Below are positions 47,946 to 60,400 of a stretch of 64,000 nucleotides of DNA, in pieces. A program made the position numbers and the translations under genes. The DNA comes from Climacium dendroides. Its lineage: Eukaryota > Streptophyta > Bryopsida > Hypnales > Climaciaceae. The notes below the pieces were generated by a model. It was not told the origin of the DNA and did no database searches. It saw only the letters and a list, made by a program, of their open reading frames with translations. Each line of letters starts with the position of its first letter. Positions within the stretch are counted from its first letter, which is position 1. Location: NCBI GenBank assembly GCA_950106755.1, contig OX467089.1, forward strand, positions 684,501 to 748,500, read 5' to 3'.

Positions 47946-50757
47946 GATTTTATGAATAATTGCACCGTGCACAACATGTTTCCCATTTTTTTTTACGTGA
48001 ATATCATGAGGTTACATTTTGTTGGACACTAAAGTAGAGGGCTAGTTCATGCTCCAATTTTTACTGTCACGTACGAGGTCATTCAAAGTGACCGCCAATT
48101 GCATTTGTTTTTAAATTCATGACTTTATGAATAATTCCAACTTGCACAACATGTTTCCCATTTCTCTTAAGTGAACTTCATGAGGTTACATATTGTTGGA
48201 CACTAAAGTAGAGGGCTAGGTTCATGTTCCAATTTTTACTTTCACGTACGAGGTCATTCAAAGCAACCACAAATTGCATTTGTTTTTGAATTCGTGACTT
48301 TATGAATAATTGCAACTTGCACAACATGTTTCCCATTTTTTTTTACGTGAACTTCATGAGGTTACATATTGTTGGACACTAAAGTAGAGGGCTAGGTTCA
48401 TGTTCCAATTTTTACTTTCACGTACGAGGTCATTCAAAGTGACCATCAATTGCATTTGTTTTTGAATTCATGACTTTATGAATAATTGCAACTTGCACAA
48501 CATGTTTCCCATTTTTTTGTAAGTGAATTTCATGAGGTTACACATTTTTGGACACTAAAGTACAAGGCTAGATTCATGCCCCAATTTTTACTTTCACGTA
48601 GGAGGTCATTCAAAGTGACCACCAATTGCATTTTTTTTTGGAATTCGTGACTTTATGAATAATTGCACCGTGCACAACATGTTTCCCATATTTCTTTACG
48701 TGAATATCATGAGGTTACATTTTGTTGGACACTAAAGTAGAGGGCTAGTTCATGCTCCAATTTTTACTGTCACGTACGAGGTCATTCAAAGTGACCGCCA
48801 ATTGCATTTGTTTTTAAATTCATGACTTTATGAATAATTGCAACTTGCACAACATGTTTCCCATTTTTTTGTAAGTGAATTTCATGAGGTTACATATTGT
48901 TGGACACTAAAGTACAAGGCTAGATTCATGCCCCAATTTTTACTTTCACGTAGGAGGTCTTTCAAAGTGACCACCAATTGCATTTTCTTTTGGAATTCGT
49001 GACTTTATGAATAATTGCACCGTGCACAACATGTTTCCCATTTTTTTTTACGTGAATATCATGAGGTTACATTTTGTTGGACACTAAAGTAGAGGGCTAG
49101 TTCATGCTCCAATTTTTACTGTCACGTACGAGGTCATTCAAAGTGACCGCCAATTGCATTTGTTTTTGAATTCGTGACTTTATGAATAATTGCACCTTGC
49201 ACAACATGTTTCCCATTTCTTTTAAGTGAACTTCATGAGGTTACATATTGTTGGACACTAAAGTAGAGGGCTAGGTTCATGTTCCAATTTTTACTTTCAC
49301 GTACGAGGTCATTCAAAGTGACCACCAATTGCATTTTTTTTTGGAATTCGTGATTTTATGAATAATTGCACCGTGCACAACATGTTTCCCATTTTTTTTT
49401 ACGTGAATATCATGAGGTTACATTTTGTTGGACACTAAAGTAGAGGGCTAGTTCATGCTCCAATTTTTACTGTCACGTACGAGGTCATTCAAAGTGACCG
49501 CCAATTGCATTTGTTTTTAAATTCATGACTTTATGAATAATTCCAACTTGCACAACATGTTTCCCATTTCTCTTAAGTGAACTTCATGAGGTTACATATT
49601 GTTGGACACTAAAGTAGAGGGCTAGGTTCATGTTCCAATTTTTACTTTCACGTACGAGGTCATTCAAAGCAACCACAAATTGCATTTGTTTTTGAATTCG
49701 TGACTTTATGAATAATTGCAACTTGCACAACATGTTTCCCATTTTTTTTTACGTGAACTTCATGAGGTTACATATTGTTGGACACTAAAGTAGAGGGCTA
49801 GGTTCATGTTCCAATTTTTACTTTCACGTACGAGGTCATTCAAAGTGACCATCAATTGCATTTGTTTTTGAATTCATGACTTTATGAATAATTGCAACTT
49901 GCACAACATGTTTCCCATTTTTTTGTAAGTGAATTTCATGAGGTTACACATTTTTGGACACTAAAGTACAAGGCTAGATTCATGCCCCAATTTTTACTTT
50001 CACGTAGGAGGTCATTCAAAGTGACCACCAATTGCATTTTTTTTTGGAATTCGTGACTTTATGAATAATTGCACCGTGCACAACATGTTTCCCATATTTT
50101 TTTACGTGAATATCATGAGGTTACATTTTGTTGGACACTAAAGTAGAGGGCTAGTTCATGCTCCAATTTTTACTGTCACGTACGAGGTCATTCAAAGTGA
50201 CCGCCAATTGCATTTGTTTTTAAATTCATGACTTTATGAATAATTGCAACTTGCACAACATGTTTCCCATTTTTTTGTAAGTGAATTTCATGAGGTTACA
50301 TATTGTTGGACACTAAAGTACAAGGCTAGATTCATGCCCCAATTTTTACTTTCACGTAGGAGGTCTTTCAAAGTGACCACCAATTGCATTTTCTTTTGGA
50401 ATTCGTGACTTTATGAATAATTGCACCGTGCACAACATGTTTCCCATTTTTTTTTACGTGAATATCATGAGGTTACATTTTGTTGGACACTAAAGTAGAG
50501 GGCTAGTTCATGCTCCAATTTTTACTGTCACGTACGAGGTCATTCAAAGTGACCGCCAATTGCATTTGTTTTTGAATTCGTGACTTTATGAATAATTGCA
50601 CCTTGCACAACATGTTTCCCATTTCTTTTAAGTGAACTTCATGAGGTTACATATTGTTGGACACTAAAGTAGAGGGCTAGGTTCATGTTCCAATTTTTAC
50701 TTTCACGTACGAGGTCATTCAAAGTGACCACCAATTGCATTTTTTTTTGGAATTCGT
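47946..50757 (+). repeat. HOR, 1406-bp 8-mer (GATTTTATG type), two copies
   Basis: Copies are 47946-49351 and 49352-50757. Order: A(GATTTTATG), B(AATTCCAAC, CCACAAATTGC), A/B hybrid, D(ACACATTTTTGG), A(CCCATATTT), D(GGTCTTTC), A(GAATTCGT), E(TGCACCTTGCA). Starts in copy two are 49352, 49527, 49702, 49878, 50055, 50230, 50407 and 50582. Differences: C at 48694 against T at 50100. The GACTTT phase motif itself carries a private C-to-T here (GATTTT). The length matches the 13.7-16.5 kb 8-mer but the classes differ. Confidence 0.92.
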
Positions 50758-51811
50758 GATTTTATGAATAATTGCACCGTGCACAACATGTTTCCCATTT
50801 TTTTTTACGTGAATATCATGAGGTTACATTTTGTTGGACACTAAAGTAGAGGGCTAGTTCATGCTCCAATTTTTACTGTCACGTACGAGGTCATTCAAAG
50901 TGACCGCCAATTGCATTTGTTTTTAAATTCATGACTTTATGAATAATTCCAACTTGCACAACATGTTTCCCATTTCTCTTAAGTGAACTTCATGAGGTTA
51001 CATATTGTTGGACACTAAAGTAGAGGGCTAGGTTCATGTTCCAATATTTACTTTCACGTACGAGGTCATTCAAAGCAACCACAAATTGCATTTGTTTTTG
51101 AATTCGTGACTTTATGAATAATTGCAACTTGCACAACATGTTTCCCATTTTTTTTTACGTGAACTTCATGAGGTTACATATTGTTGGACACTAAAGTAGA
51201 GGGCTAGGTTCATGTTCCAATTTTTACTTTCACGTACGAGGTCATTCAAAGTGACCATCAATTGCATTTGTTTTTGAATTCATGACTTTATGAATAATTG
51301 CAACTTGCACAACATGTTTCCCATTTTTTTGTAAGTGAATTTCATGAGGTTACACATTTTTGGACACTAAAGTACAAGGCTAGATTCATGCCCCAATTTT
51401 TACTTTCACGTAGGAGGTCATTCAAAGTGACCACCAATTGCATTTTTTTTTGGAATTCGTGACTTTATGAATAATTGCACCGTGCACAACATGTTTCCCA
51501 TATTTTTTTACGTGAATATCATGAGGTTACATTTTGTTGGACACTAAAGTAGAGGGCTAGTTCATGCTCCAATTTTTACTGTCACGTACGAGGTCATTCA
51601 AAGTGACCGCCAATTGCATTTGTTTTTAAATTCATGACTTTATGAATAATTGCAACTTGCACAACATGTTTCCCATTTCTCTTAAGTGAACTTCATGAGG
51701 TTACACATTTTTGGACACTAAAGTACAAGGCTAGATTCATGCCCCAATTTTTACTTTCACGTAGGAGGTCATTCAAAGTGACCACCAATTGCATTTTTTT
51801 TTGGAATTCGT
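50758..51811 (+). repeat. Partial third 8-mer ending in a B/D hybrid
   Basis: Starts are 50758 (A GATTTTATG), 50933 (B, with CCAATATTTAC), 51108 (A/B hybrid), 51284 (D ACACATTTTTGG), 51461 (A CCCATATTT) and 51636. The sixth monomer should be the GGTCTTTC D but is a 176-bp hybrid: B front (TCTCTTAAG) with ACACATTTTTGG, GTACAAGG and CACGTAGGAGG. Its back matches the fourth monomer of the unit, so the array slipped back two positions here. Confidence 0.88.
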
Positions 51812-52161
51812 GACTTTATGAATAATTGCACCGTGCACAACATGTTTCCCATATTTTTTTACGTGAATATCATGAGGTTACATTTTGTTGGACACTAAAG
51901 TAGAGGGCTAGTTCATGCTCCAATTTTTACTGTCATGTACGAGGTCATTCAAAGTGACCGCCAATTGCATTTGTTTTTGAATTCGTGACTTTATGAATAA
52001 TTGCAACTTGCACAACATGTTTCCCATTTCCTTTAAGTGAACTTCATGAGGTTACATATTGTTGGACACTAAAGTAGAGGGCTAGGTTCATGTTCCAATT
52101 TTTACTTTCACGTACGAGGTCATTCAAAGTGACCATCAATTGCATTTGTTTTTGAATTCAT
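51812..52161 (+). repeat. A-E pair leading to the F/G domain
   Basis: A at 51812 combines CCCATATTT (8-mer zone) with CTGTCATG and a GAATTCGT tail (7-mer zone at 38-41 kb). E at 51987 has TTCCTTTAAG, otherwise restricted to 38-41 kb and 57253. The pair therefore joins sequences typical of two zones about 10 kb apart. Confidence 0.8.
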
Positions 52162-52513
52162 GACTTTATGAATAATTGCAACTTGCACAACATGTTTCCC
52201 ATTTTTTTGTAAGTGAACTTCATGAGGTTACATATTGTTGGACACTAAAGTACAAGGCTAGATTCATGCCCCATTTTTTACTATCACGTAGGAGGTCATT
52301 CAATGTGACCACCAATTGCATTTTTTTTTGGAATTCGTGACTTTATGAATAATTGCACCGTGCACAACATGTTTCCCATTTTTTTTTACGTGAATATCAT
52401 GAGGTTACATTTTGTTGGACACTAAAGTAGAGGGCTAGTTCATGCTCCAATTTTTACTGTCACGTACGAGGTCATTCAAAGTGACCGCCAATTGCATTTG
52501 TTTTTAAATTCAT

Positions 52514-52687
52514 GACTTTATGAATAATGCAACTTGCACAACATGTTTCCCATTTCTTTTAAGTAAACATCATGAGGTTACATATTTTTGGACACTAAAG
52601 TAGAGGGCTAGGTTCATGTTCCAATTTTTACTTTCACGTACGCGGTCATTCAAAGTGACCATCAATTGCATTTGTTTTTGAATTCAT
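52514..52687 (+). repeat. Class F monomer, exemplar (174 bp, one-base deletion)
   Basis: F has GAATAATGCAAC, missing one T relative to GAATAATTGCAAC. It also has TTCTTTTAAGTAAACATC, ATATTTTTGG, CACGTACGCGG and TGACCATC. It is found only after the A copy that follows the CCCCATTTTTTA form of D: 52514, 57780, 60059, 62337 and the truncated copy at 63915. Five linked private changes make it an unambiguous phase marker for the right-end HOR. Confidence 0.9.
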
Positions 52688-52863
52688 GACTTTATGAATA
52701 ATTGCAACTTGCACAACATGTTTCCCATTTTTTTGTAAGTGAACTTCATGAGGTTACATATTGTTGGACACTAAAGTAGAGGGCTAGGTTCATGTTCCAA
52801 ATTTTACTTTCACGTACGAGGTCATTCAAAGTGACCGCCAATTGCATTTGTTTTTGAATTCAT
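52688..52863 (+). repeat. Class G monomer, exemplar (176 bp)
   Basis: G has the C/D-like middle TTTGTAAGTGAACTTC, a B-like GGTTCATGTTCC, the private CCAAATTTTACTTTC, and TGACCGCC with a GAATTCAT tail. It looks like a C front on a B/A-type back with one private substitution. It occurs only from 52688 rightward (52688, 53214, 53740, 57954, 58480, 59006, 60233, 61284, 62511, 62862) and leads the 526-bp G-B-E trimer. Confidence 0.9.
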
Positions 52864-54090
52864 GACTTTATGAATAATTGCAACTTGCACAACATGTTTC
52901 CCATTTCTCTTAAGTGAACTTCATGAGGTTACATATTGTTGGACACTAAAGTAGAGGGCTAGGTTCATGTTCCAATTTTTACTTTCACGTACGAGGTCAT
53001 TCAAAGTGACCACCAATTGCATTTGTTTTTGAATTCGTGACTTTATGAATAATTGCAACTTGCACAACATGTTTCCCATTTCTTTTAAGTGAACTTCATG
53101 AGGTTACATATTGTTGGACACTAAAGTAGAGGGCTAGGTTCATGTTCCAATTTTTACTTTCACGTACGCGGTCATTCAAAGTGACCATCAATTGCATTTG
53201 TTTTTGAATTCATGACTTTATGAATAATTGCAACTTGCACAACATGTTTCCCATTTTTTTGTAAGTGAACTTCATGAGGTTACATATTGTTGGACACTAA
53301 AGTAGAGGGCTAGGTTCATGTTCCAAATTTTACTTTCACGTACGAGGTCATTCAAAGTGACCGCCAATTGCATTTGTTTTTGAATTCATGACTTTATGAA
53401 TAATTGCAACTTGCACAACATGTTTCCCATTTCTCTTAAGTGAACTTCATGAGGTTACATATTGTTGGACACTAAAGTAGAGGGCTAGGTTCATGTTCCA
53501 ATTTTTACTTTCACGTACGAGGTCATTCAAAGTGACCGCCAATTGCATTTGTTTTTGAATTCGTGACTTTATGAATAATTGCAACTTGCACAACATGTTT
53601 CCCATTTCTTTTAAGTGAACTTCATGAGGTTACATATTGTTGGACACTAAAGTAGAGGGCTAGGTTCATGTTCCAATTTTTACTTTCACGTACGCGGTCA
53701 TTCAAAGTGACCATCAATTGCATTTGTTTTTGAATTCATGACTTTATGAATAATTGCAACTTGCACAACATGTTTCCCATTTTTTTGTAAGTGAACTTCA
53801 TGAGGTTACATATTGTTGGACACTAAAGTAGAGGGCTAGGTTCATGTTCCAAATTTTACTTTCACGTACGAGGTCATTCAAAGTGACCGCCAATTGCATT
53901 TGTTTTTGAATTCATGACTTTATGAATAATTGCAACTTGCACAACATGTTTCCCATTTCTCTTAAGTGAACTTCATGAGGTTACATATTGTTGGACACTA
54001 AAGTAGAGGGCTAGGTTCATGTTCCAATTTTTACTTTCACGTACGAGGTCATTCAAAGTGACCATCAATTGCATTTGTTTTTGAATTCAT

Positions 54091-57000
54091 GACTTTATGA
54101 ATAATTGCAACTTGCACAACATGTTTCCCATTTTTTTGTAAGTGAATTTCATGAGGTTACATATTGTTGGACACTAAAGTACAAGGCTAGATTCATGCCC
54201 CAATTTTTACTTTCACGTAGGAGGTCTTTCAAAGTGACCACCAATTGCATTTTCTTTTGGAATTCGTGACTTTATGAATAATTGCACCGTGCACAACATG
54301 TTTCCCATTTTTTTTTACGTGAATATCATGAGGTTACATTTTGTTGGACACTAAAGTAGAGGGCTAGTTCATGCTCCAATTTTTACTGTCACGTACGAGG
54401 TCATTCAAAGTGACCGCCAATTGCATTTGTTTTTGAATTCGTGACTTTATGAATAATTGCAACTTGCACAACATGTTTCCCATTTCTTTTAAGTGAACTT
54501 CATGAGGTTACATATTGTTGGACACTAAAGTAGAGGGCTAGGTTCATGTTCCAATTTTTACTTTCACGTACGAGGTCATTCAAAGCAACCACCAATTGCA
54601 TTTGTTTTTGAATTCGTGACTTTATGAATAATTGCAACTTGCACAACATGTTTCCCATTTCTTTTAAGTGAACTTCATGAGGTTACATATTGTTGGACAC
54701 TAAAGTAGAGGGCTAGGTTCATGTTCCAATTTTTACTTTCACGTACGAGGTCATTCAAAGTGACCATCAATTGCATTTGTTTTTGAATTCATGACTTTAT
54801 GAATAATTGCAACTTGCACAACATGTTTCCCATTTTTTTGTAAGTGAATTTCATGAGGTTACATATTGTTGGACACTAAAGTACAAGGCTAGATTCATTC
54901 CCCAATTTTTACTTTCACGTAGGAGGTCATTCAAAGTGACCACCAATTGCATTTTTTTTTGGAATTCGTGACTTTATGAATAATTGCACCGTGCACAACA
55001 TGTTTCCCATTTTTTTTTACGTGAATATCATGAGGTTACATTTTGTTGGACACTAAAGTAGAGGGCTAGTTCATGCTCCAATTTTTACTGTCACGTACGA
55101 GGTCATTCAAAGTGACCGCCAATTGCATTTGTTTTTAAATTCATGACTTTATGAATAATTGCAACTTGCACAACATGTTTCCCATTTCTCTTAAGTGAAC
55201 TTCATGAGGTTACATATTGTTGGACACTAAAGTAGAGGGCTAGGTTCATGTTCCAATTTTTACTTTCACGTACGAGGTCATTCAAAGTGACCATCAATTG
55301 CATTTGTTTTTGAATTCATGACTTTATGAATAATTGCAACTTGCACAACATGTTTCCCATTTTTTTGTAAGTGAATTTCATGAGGTTACATATTGTTGGA
55401 CACTAAAGTACAAGGCTAGATTCATGCCCCAATTTTTACTTTCACGTAGGAGGTCTTTCAAATTGACCACCAATTGCATTTTCTTTTGGAATTCGTGACT
55501 TTATGAATAATTGCACCGTGCACAACATGTTTCCCATTTTTTTTTACGTGAATATCATGAGGTTACATTTTGTTGGACACTAAAGTAGAGGGCTAGTTCA
55601 TGCTCCAATTTTTACTGTCACGTACGAGGTCATTCAAAGTGACCGCCAATTGCATTTGTTTTTGAATTCGTGACTTTATGAATAATTGCACCTTGCACAA
55701 CATGTTTCCCATTTCTTTTAAGTGAACTTCATGAGGTTACATATTGTTGGACACTAAAGTAGAGGGCTAGGTTCATGTTCCAATTTTTACTTTCACGTAC
55801 GAGGTCATTCAAAGTGACCACCAATTGCATTTTTTTTTGGAATTCGTGATTTTATGAATAATTGCACCGTGCACAACATGTTTCCCATTTTTTTTTACGT
55901 GAATATCATGAGGTTACATTTTGTTGGACACTAAAGTAGAGGGCTAGTTCATGCTCCAATTTTTACTGTCACGTACGAGGTCATTCAAAGTGACCGCCAA
56001 TTGCATTTGTTTTTAAATTCATGACTTTATGAATAATTCCAACTTGCACAACATGTTTCCCATTTCTCTTAAGTGAACTTCATGAGGTTACATATTGTTG
56101 GACACTAAAGTAGAGGGCTAGGTTCATGTTCCAATTTTTACTTTCACGTACGAGGTCATTCAAAGCAACCACAAATTGCATTTGTTTTTGAATTCCTGAC
56201 TTTATGAATAATTGCAACTTGCACAACATGTTTCCCAATTTTTTTTACGTGAACTTCATGAGGTTACATATTGTTGGACACTAAAGTAGAGGGCTAGGTT
56301 CATGTTCCAATTTTTACTTTCACGTACGAGGTCATTCAAAGTGACCATCAATTGCATTTGTTTTTGAATTCATGACTTTATGAATAATTGCAACTTGCAC
56401 AACATGTTTCCCATTTTTTTGTAAGTGAATTTCATGAGGTTACACATTTTTGGACACTAAAGTACAAGGCTAGATTCATGCCCCAATTTTTACTTTCACG
56501 TAGGAGGTCATTCAAAGTGACCACCAATTGCATTTTTTTTTGGAATTCGTGACTTTATGAATAATTGCACCGTGCACAACATGTTTCCCATTTTTTTTTA
56601 CGTGAATATCATGAGGTTACATTTTGTTGGACACTAAAGTAGAGGGCTAGTTCATGCTCCAATTTTTACTGTCACGTACGAGGTCATTCATAGTGACCGC
56701 CAATTGCATTTGTTTTTAAATTCATGACTTTATGAATAATTGCAACTTGCACAACATGTTTCCCATTTCTCTTAAGTGAACTTCATGAGGTTACATATTG
56801 TTGGACACTAAAGTAGAGGGCTAGGTTCATGTTCCAATTTTTACTTTCACGTACGAGGTCATTCAAAGTGACCATCAATTGCATTTGTTTTTGAATTCAT
56901 GACTTTATGAATAATTGCAACTTGCACAACATGTTTCCCATTTTTTTGTAAGTGAATTTCATGAGGTTACATATTGTTGGACACTAAAATACAAGGCTAG

Positions 57001-57427
57001 ATTCATGCCCCAATTTTTACTTTCACGTAGGAGGTCATTCAAAGTGACCACCAATTGCATTTTTTTTTGGAATTCGTGACTTTATGAATAATTGCACCGT
57101 GCACAACATGTTTCCCATTTTTTTTTACGTGAATATCATGAGGTTACATTTTGTTGGACACTAAAGTAGAGGGCTAGTTCATGCTCCAATTTTTACTGTC
57201 ATGTACGAGGTCATTCAAAGTGACCGCCAATTGCATTTGTTTTTGAATTCGTGACTTTATGAATAATTGCAACTTGCACAACATGTTTCCCATTTCCTTT
57301 AAGTGAACTTCATGAGGTTACATATTGTTGGACACTAAAGTAGAGGGCTAGGTTCATGTTCCAATTTTTACTTTCACGTACGAGGTCATTCAAAGTGACC
57401 ATCAATTGCATTTGTTTTTGAATTCAT
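54091..57427 (+). repeat. Mosaic block of displaced copies from zones to the left
   Basis: Starts are 54091, 54268, 54443, 54618, 54793, 54970, 55145, 55320, 55497, 55672, 55848, 56023, 56198, 56374, 56551, 56726, 56901, 57078 and 57253. The first part resembles the 10-mer zone. 55320-56550 repeats the 8-mer series D(GGTCTTTC)-A-E(CCTTGC)-A(GATTTT)-B(CCACAAAT)-A/B hybrid-D(ACACAT), 5090 bp right of 50230. 56901-57427 has AAAATAC D, CTGTCATG A and TTCCTTT E, as at 38-41 kb. Private changes are TCATTCCCC (54793), CAAATTGACC (55320) and CCCAATTTT (56198). Confidence 0.85.
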
Positions 57428-60400
57428 GACTTTATGAATAATTGCAACTTGCACAACATGTTTCCCATTTTTTTGTAAGTGAACTTCATGAGGTTACATA
57501 TTGTTGGACACTAAAGTACAAGGCTAGATTCATGCCCCATTTTTTACTATCACGTAGGAGGTCATTCAATGTGACCACCAATTGCATTTTTTTTTGGAAT
57601 TCGTGACTTTATGAATAATTGCACCGTGCACAACATGTTTCCCATTTTTTTTTACGTGAATATCATGAGGTTACATTTTGTTGGACACTAAAGTAGAGGG
57701 CTAGTTCATGCTCCAATTTTTACTGTCACGTACGAGGTCATTCAAAGTGACCGCCAATTGCATTTGTTTTTAAATTCATGACTTTATGAATAATGCAACT
57801 TGCACAACATGTTTCCCATTTCTTTTAAGTAAACATCATGAGGTTACATATTTTTGGACACTAAAGTAGAGGGCTAGGTTCATGTTCCAATTTTTACTTT
57901 CACGTACGCGGTCATTCAAAGTGACCATCAATTGCATTTGTTTTTGAATTCATGACTTTATGAATAATTGCAACTTGCACAACATGTTTCCCATTTTTTT
58001 GTAAGTGAACTTCATGAGGTTACATATTGTTGGACACTAAAGTAGAGGGCTAGGTTCATGTTCCAAATTTTACTTTCACGTACGAGGTCATTCAAAGTGA
58101 CCGCCAATTGCATTTGTTTTTGAATTCATGACTTTATGAATAATTGCAACTTGCACAACATGTTTCCCATTTCTCTTAAGTGAACTTCATGAGGTTACAT
58201 ATTGTTGGACACTAAAGTAGAGGGCTAGGTTCATGTTCCAATTTTTACTTTCACGTACGAGGTCATTCAAAGTGACCACCAATTGCATTTGTTTTTGAAT
58301 TCGTGACTTTATGAATAATTGCAACTTGCACAACATGTTTCCCATTTCTTTTAAGTGAACTTCATGAGGTTACATATTGTTGGACACTAAAGTAGAGGGC
58401 TAGGTTCATGTTCCAATTTTTACTTTCACGTACGCGGTCATTCAAAGTGACCATCAATTGCATTTGTTTTTAAATTCATGACTTTATGAATAATTGCAAC
58501 TTGCACAACATGTTTCCCATTTTTTTGTAAGTGAACTTCATGAGGTTACATATTGTTGGACACTAAAGTAGAGGGCTAGGTTCATGTTCCAAATTTTACT
58601 TTCACGTACGAGGTCATTCAAAGTGACCGCCAATTGCATTTGTTTTTGAATTCATGACTTTATGAATAATTGCAACTTGCACAACATGTTTCCCATTTCT
58701 CTTAAGTGAACTTCATGAGGTTACATATTGTTGGACACTAAAGTAGAGGGCTAGGTTCATGTTCCAATTTTTACTTTCACGTACGAGGTCATTCAAAGTG
58801 ACCACCAATTGCATTTGTTTTTGAATTCGTGACTTTATGAATAATTGCAACTTGCACAACATGTTTCCCATTTCTTTTAAGTGAACTTCATGAGGTTACA
58901 TATTGTTGGACACTAAAGTAGAGGGCTAGGTTCATGTTCCAATTTTTACTTTCACGTACGCGGTCATTCAAAGTGACCATCAATTGCATTTGTTTTTGAA
59001 TTCATGACTTTATGAATAATTGCAACTTGCACAACATGTTTCCCATTTTTTTGTAAGTGAACTTCATGAGGTTACATATTGTTGGACACTAAAGTAGAGG
59101 GCTAGGTTCATGTTCCAAATTTTACTTTCACGTACGAGGTCATTCAAAGTGACCGCCAATTGCATTTGTTTTTGAATTCATGACTTTATGAATAATTGCA
59201 ACTTGCACAACATGTTTCCCATTTCTCTTAAGTGAACTTCATGAGGTTACATATTGTTGGACACTAAAGTAGAGGGCTAGGTTCATGTTCCAATTTTTAC
59301 TTTCACGTACGAGGTCATTCAAAGTGACCACCAATTGCATTTGTTTTTGAATTCGTGACTTTATGAATAATTGCAACTTGCACAACATGTTTCCCATTTC
59401 TTTTAAGTGAACTTCATGAGGTTACATATTGTTGGACACTAAAGTAGAGTGCTAGGTTCATGTTCCAATTTTTACTTTCACGTACGAGGTCATTCAAAGC
59501 AACCACCAATTGCATTTGTTTTTGAATTCGTGACTTTATGAATAATTGCACCGTGCACAACATGTTTCCCATTTCTTTTAAGTGAACTTCATGAGGTTAC
59601 ATATTGTTGGACACTAAAGTAGAGGGCTAGGTTCATGTTCCAATTTTTACTTTCACGTACGAGGTCATTCAAAGTGACCATCAATTGCATTTGTTTTTGA
59701 ATTCATGACTTTATGAATAACTGCAACTTGCACAACATGTTTCCCATTTTTTTGTAAGTGAACTTCATGAGGTTACATATTGTTGGACACTAAAGTACAA
59801 GGCTAGATTCATGCCCCATTTTTTACTATCACGTAGGAGGTCATTCAATGTGACCACCAATTGCATTTTTTTTTGGAATTCGTGACTTTATGAATAATTG
59901 CACCGTGCACAACATGTTTCCCATTTTTTTTTACGTGAATATCATGAGGTTACATTTTGTTGGACACTAAAGTAGAGGGCTAGTTCATGCTCCAATTTTT
60001 ACTGTCACGTACGAGGTCATTCAAAGTGACCGCCAATTGCATTTGTTTTTAAATTCATGACTTTATGAATAATGCAACTTGCACAACATGTTTCCCATTT
60101 CTTCTAAGTAAACATCATGAGGTTACATATTTTTGGACACTAAAGTAGAGGGCTAGGTTCATGTTCCAATTTTTACTTTCACGTACGCGGTCATTCAAAG
60201 TGACCATCAATTGCATTTGTTTTTGAATTCATGACTTTATGAATAATTGCAACTTGCACAACATGTTTCCCATTTTTTTGTAAGTGAACTTCATGAGGTT
60301 ACATATTGTTGGACACTAAAGTAGAGGGCTAGGTTCATGTTCCAAATTTTACTTTCACGTACGAGGTCATTCAAAGTGACCGCCAATTGCATTTGTTTTT

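Larger units (their letters stand above)
52162..54090 (+). repeat. First F/G block: D-A-F plus the 526-bp G-B-E trimer
   Basis: Starts are 52162 (D, CCCCATTTTTTACTATC, CAATGTGACC), 52339 (A), 52514 (F), then G-B-E at 52688/52864/53039, 53214/53390/53565 and G-B at 53740/53916. The trimer period is 526 bp, marked by CCAAATTTTAC (G) and CACGTACGCGG (E). B copies here end GTGACC, not GCAACC. The D-A-F-G-B-E opening is repeated at 57428, 59707 and (without the E) 61985. Confidence 0.9.

Noticed and set aside
13705..50757. Treating the two 1406-bp 8-mers (13.7 kb and 47.9 kb) as the same HOR
   Set aside because: Same length, but the class order and private variants differ. The match in length follows from both having eight monomers of 175-177 bp.
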